Origin: JANWXD01 sp035575135
Lineage (GTDB): Bacteria; Acidobacteriota; Terriglobia; Bryobacterales; Bryobacteraceae
Assembly: GCA_035575135.1 (NCBI GenBank)
Contig: DATLYE010000014.1
Location: 1-7,724, forward strand
Direction: 5' to 3'
Length of the DNA: 7,724 nucleotides
The position numbers were made by a program, and so were the translations under genes. Numbering within the stretch: the first letter of the stretch is position 1; every line of letters starts with the position of its first letter. The notes below the pieces were generated by a model. That model had not been told where the DNA came from. It was given only the letters and a program-made list of their open reading frames with translations, and did no database searches. Shown one piece after another: positions 6,522-7,724 of this stretch.

Positions 6522-7724
6522 ATGGACGCAGACCTCGAGAGCCTTCGCATTGACCGCAGCCGCCGGAGCGGCGAACCGCCGCGGTGGGCCGTGCGCTGGA
6601 TCGTCGCCGGAGTCTCCCTGTTCGTGCTGCTCGGGGCCGCGCGCTTCCTCTGGAGCCGGCTCAACGCCGCTGTGGAAGTCGAGGTCGTCCGCGTCGCGCC
6701 CGCCGAAACCGCCGGTGCCGGCCCGAGCGTGGTCCTGAACGCCACCGGCTACATCGTCGCCGCGCACAAAATCGAGCTCGCCTCGAAAGTCATGGGCCGT
6801 GTGGCCTGGATCGGTGTGGACAAAGGCGACAAGGTCAAGGCCGGTCAGGTGATCGTCCGTCTGGAGGATGACGAGTACCGCGCCCAGCTCCAGCAGGCCC
6901 GCGGGCAGCTTGCCGCCCTCGAGGCCCGCCTTCAGGAGCTCCTCCGCGGATCCCGCCCCGAGGAGATCGCCATGGCCAAAGCCAACCTCGAGCAGGCCCA
7001 GGCGGACCTCGAAAACGCCCGCGTCACTCTGGAACGCACGCGCCGGCTGGTCGCCGAGAAGGTCCTCTCCCAGCAGGCGCTGGATGACGCCCAGGCCCGC
7101 TACGAGGCCCAGAAGGCCCGCGTCGCTTCCCTCGAGCGCAACTATGAGCTGGTGCGGATCGGCCCCCGCCAGGAACAGATTGATGCCGTGCGCGGCCAGG
7201 TCGAACAGGCCCGCGGCGCCGTCGCGTTCTACGAAACCCAGCTCGCCAACACGGTCATCCGTGCCCCCATCTCCGGCACCATCCTGGAACGCGAGGTGGA
7301 ACCCGGCGAGTTCGTCACAACCAGCTTCGTCGGCGAGCGCGGCGCCAAAGGTTACGTCGTCTCGCTCGCCGACCTCAACGACCTGGAGGTCGAGCTCGAC
7401 ATCAGCCAGAACGACTTCGCCAAGCTCACGCCGCGCCACAAGGCCATCGTCACCACGGACGCCTATCCCGACCGCAAGTACCAGGGCGTCATCAGCCAGA
7501 TCGCCCCGGAAGCCAACCGCCAGAAGGCGACCGTGCAGGTCAAGGTCAAGATCCTCAACCCGGACGACTACCTGCGGCCCGAAATGAACGCGAGCGTGGC
7601 CTTCTACTCCGATGAACCCCGCCACGACGCCGCCGGATCGCGCCCCGCCCTCTTCATCCCGGCCTCGGCCGTCCGCGACGGAGCCGTCTTCGTGGCCCTC
7701 GGCGAGCGCGCCGTGCGCCGCGCC
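6522..7724 (+). CDS. HlyD/MacA-type periplasmic adaptor subunit (3' end beyond the window)
   Basis: Membrane-fusion (adaptor) protein that should bridge the permease pair to an outer-membrane channel. It is open for 401 codons to the window edge, so the C-terminus is missing. Domains in order: a short cytoplasmic tail, an uncleaved-looking membrane anchor at about 24-44, a first beta/lipoyl half (SKVMGRVAWIGVDKGDKVKAG, 88-108), a long alpha-helical coiled-coil hairpin at about 118-242, the second lipoyl half (RAPISGTILEREVEPGEFV, 247-265), and a beta-barrel region from about 285. The hairpin has a tip pattern Arg172-x3-Leu176-x6-Ser183, as in adaptors that bind TolC. Two similar motifs, GSRPEEI (143-149) and GPRQEQI (214-220), sit opposite each other on the two hairpin arms, as in YbhG-like adaptors. 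The start at 6522 has a good ribosome binding site and lies 2 bases after the permease stop. An ATPase gene probably follows, but this is inference. Confidence 0.93.
   Translation, partial: MDADLESLRIDRSRRSGEPPRWAVRWIVAGVSLFVLLGAARFLWSRLNAAVEVEVVRVAPAETAGAGPSVVLNATGYIVAAHKIELASKVMGRVAWIGVDKGDKVKAGQVIVRLEDDEYRAQLQQARGQLAALEARLQELLRGSRPEEIAMAKANLEQAQADLENARVTLERTRRLVAEKVLSQQALDDAQARYEAQKARVASLERNYELVRIGPRQEQIDAVRGQVEQARGAVAFYETQLANTVIRAPISGTILEREVEPGEFVTTSFVGERGAKGYVVSLADLNDLEVELDISQNDFAKLTPRHKAIVTTDAYPDRKYQGVISQIAPEANRQKATVQVKVKILNPDDYLRPEMNASVAFYSDEPRHDAAGSRPALFIPASAVRDGAVFVALGERAVRRA

Overview
The window is a high-GC bacterial chromosome segment, densely packed with genes in normal order. 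The best guess for its source is the Acidobacteriota, of the Solibacter/Bryobacter type. That rests on recognised protein style: the ABC-2 permease with its 'VYPIP' and 'YWQVAP' segments, paired FtsX-like permeases next to an HlyD-type adaptor, and the divergent layout. It was not tested by a database search. I see no rRNA, tRNA, CRISPR array, insertion sequence, prophage or integration signature.

Layout. Positions 1-2729 (minus strand) hold a tight three-gene operon. In transcription order it has an oligogalacturonate lyase-like (PL22) beta-propeller protein, an ABC ATPase, and an ABC-2-type membrane permease that runs off the left edge. The gaps are 4 and 3 bases. A short divergent intergenic stretch (2730-2815) separates this operon from a plus-strand gene for a predicted secreted protein made of two similar beta-rich domains (2816-3649). 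This converges on tadA, the tRNA wobble adenosine deaminase (minus strand, 3671-4117). Divergent from tadA is a plus-strand export operon (4181 to the right edge) with two consecutive MacB/FtsX-type permeases and a membrane-anchored HlyD/MacA-type periplasmic adaptor, the last cut off by the window end.

How the genes work together. The left operon would make a complete ABC-2 transporter (ATPase plus permease) with a lyase-like protein encoded first; its substrate is unknown. The right operon would supply the inner-membrane permease pair and the adaptor of a tripartite efflux or export pump. Its ATPase and a TolC-like outer-membrane partner are not in the window; an ATPase just downstream is the natural expectation. 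The adaptor's hairpin carries the R-x3-L-x6-S tip pattern known from adaptors that dock onto TolC-type channels. The tadA gene is a housekeeping gene between the two blocks.

The window looks mostly ordinary. The points most worth a second look are the lyase/exporter operon, the extra segment inside the lyase-like protein next to its metal-site residues, and the duplicated domain in the secreted protein of unknown function.
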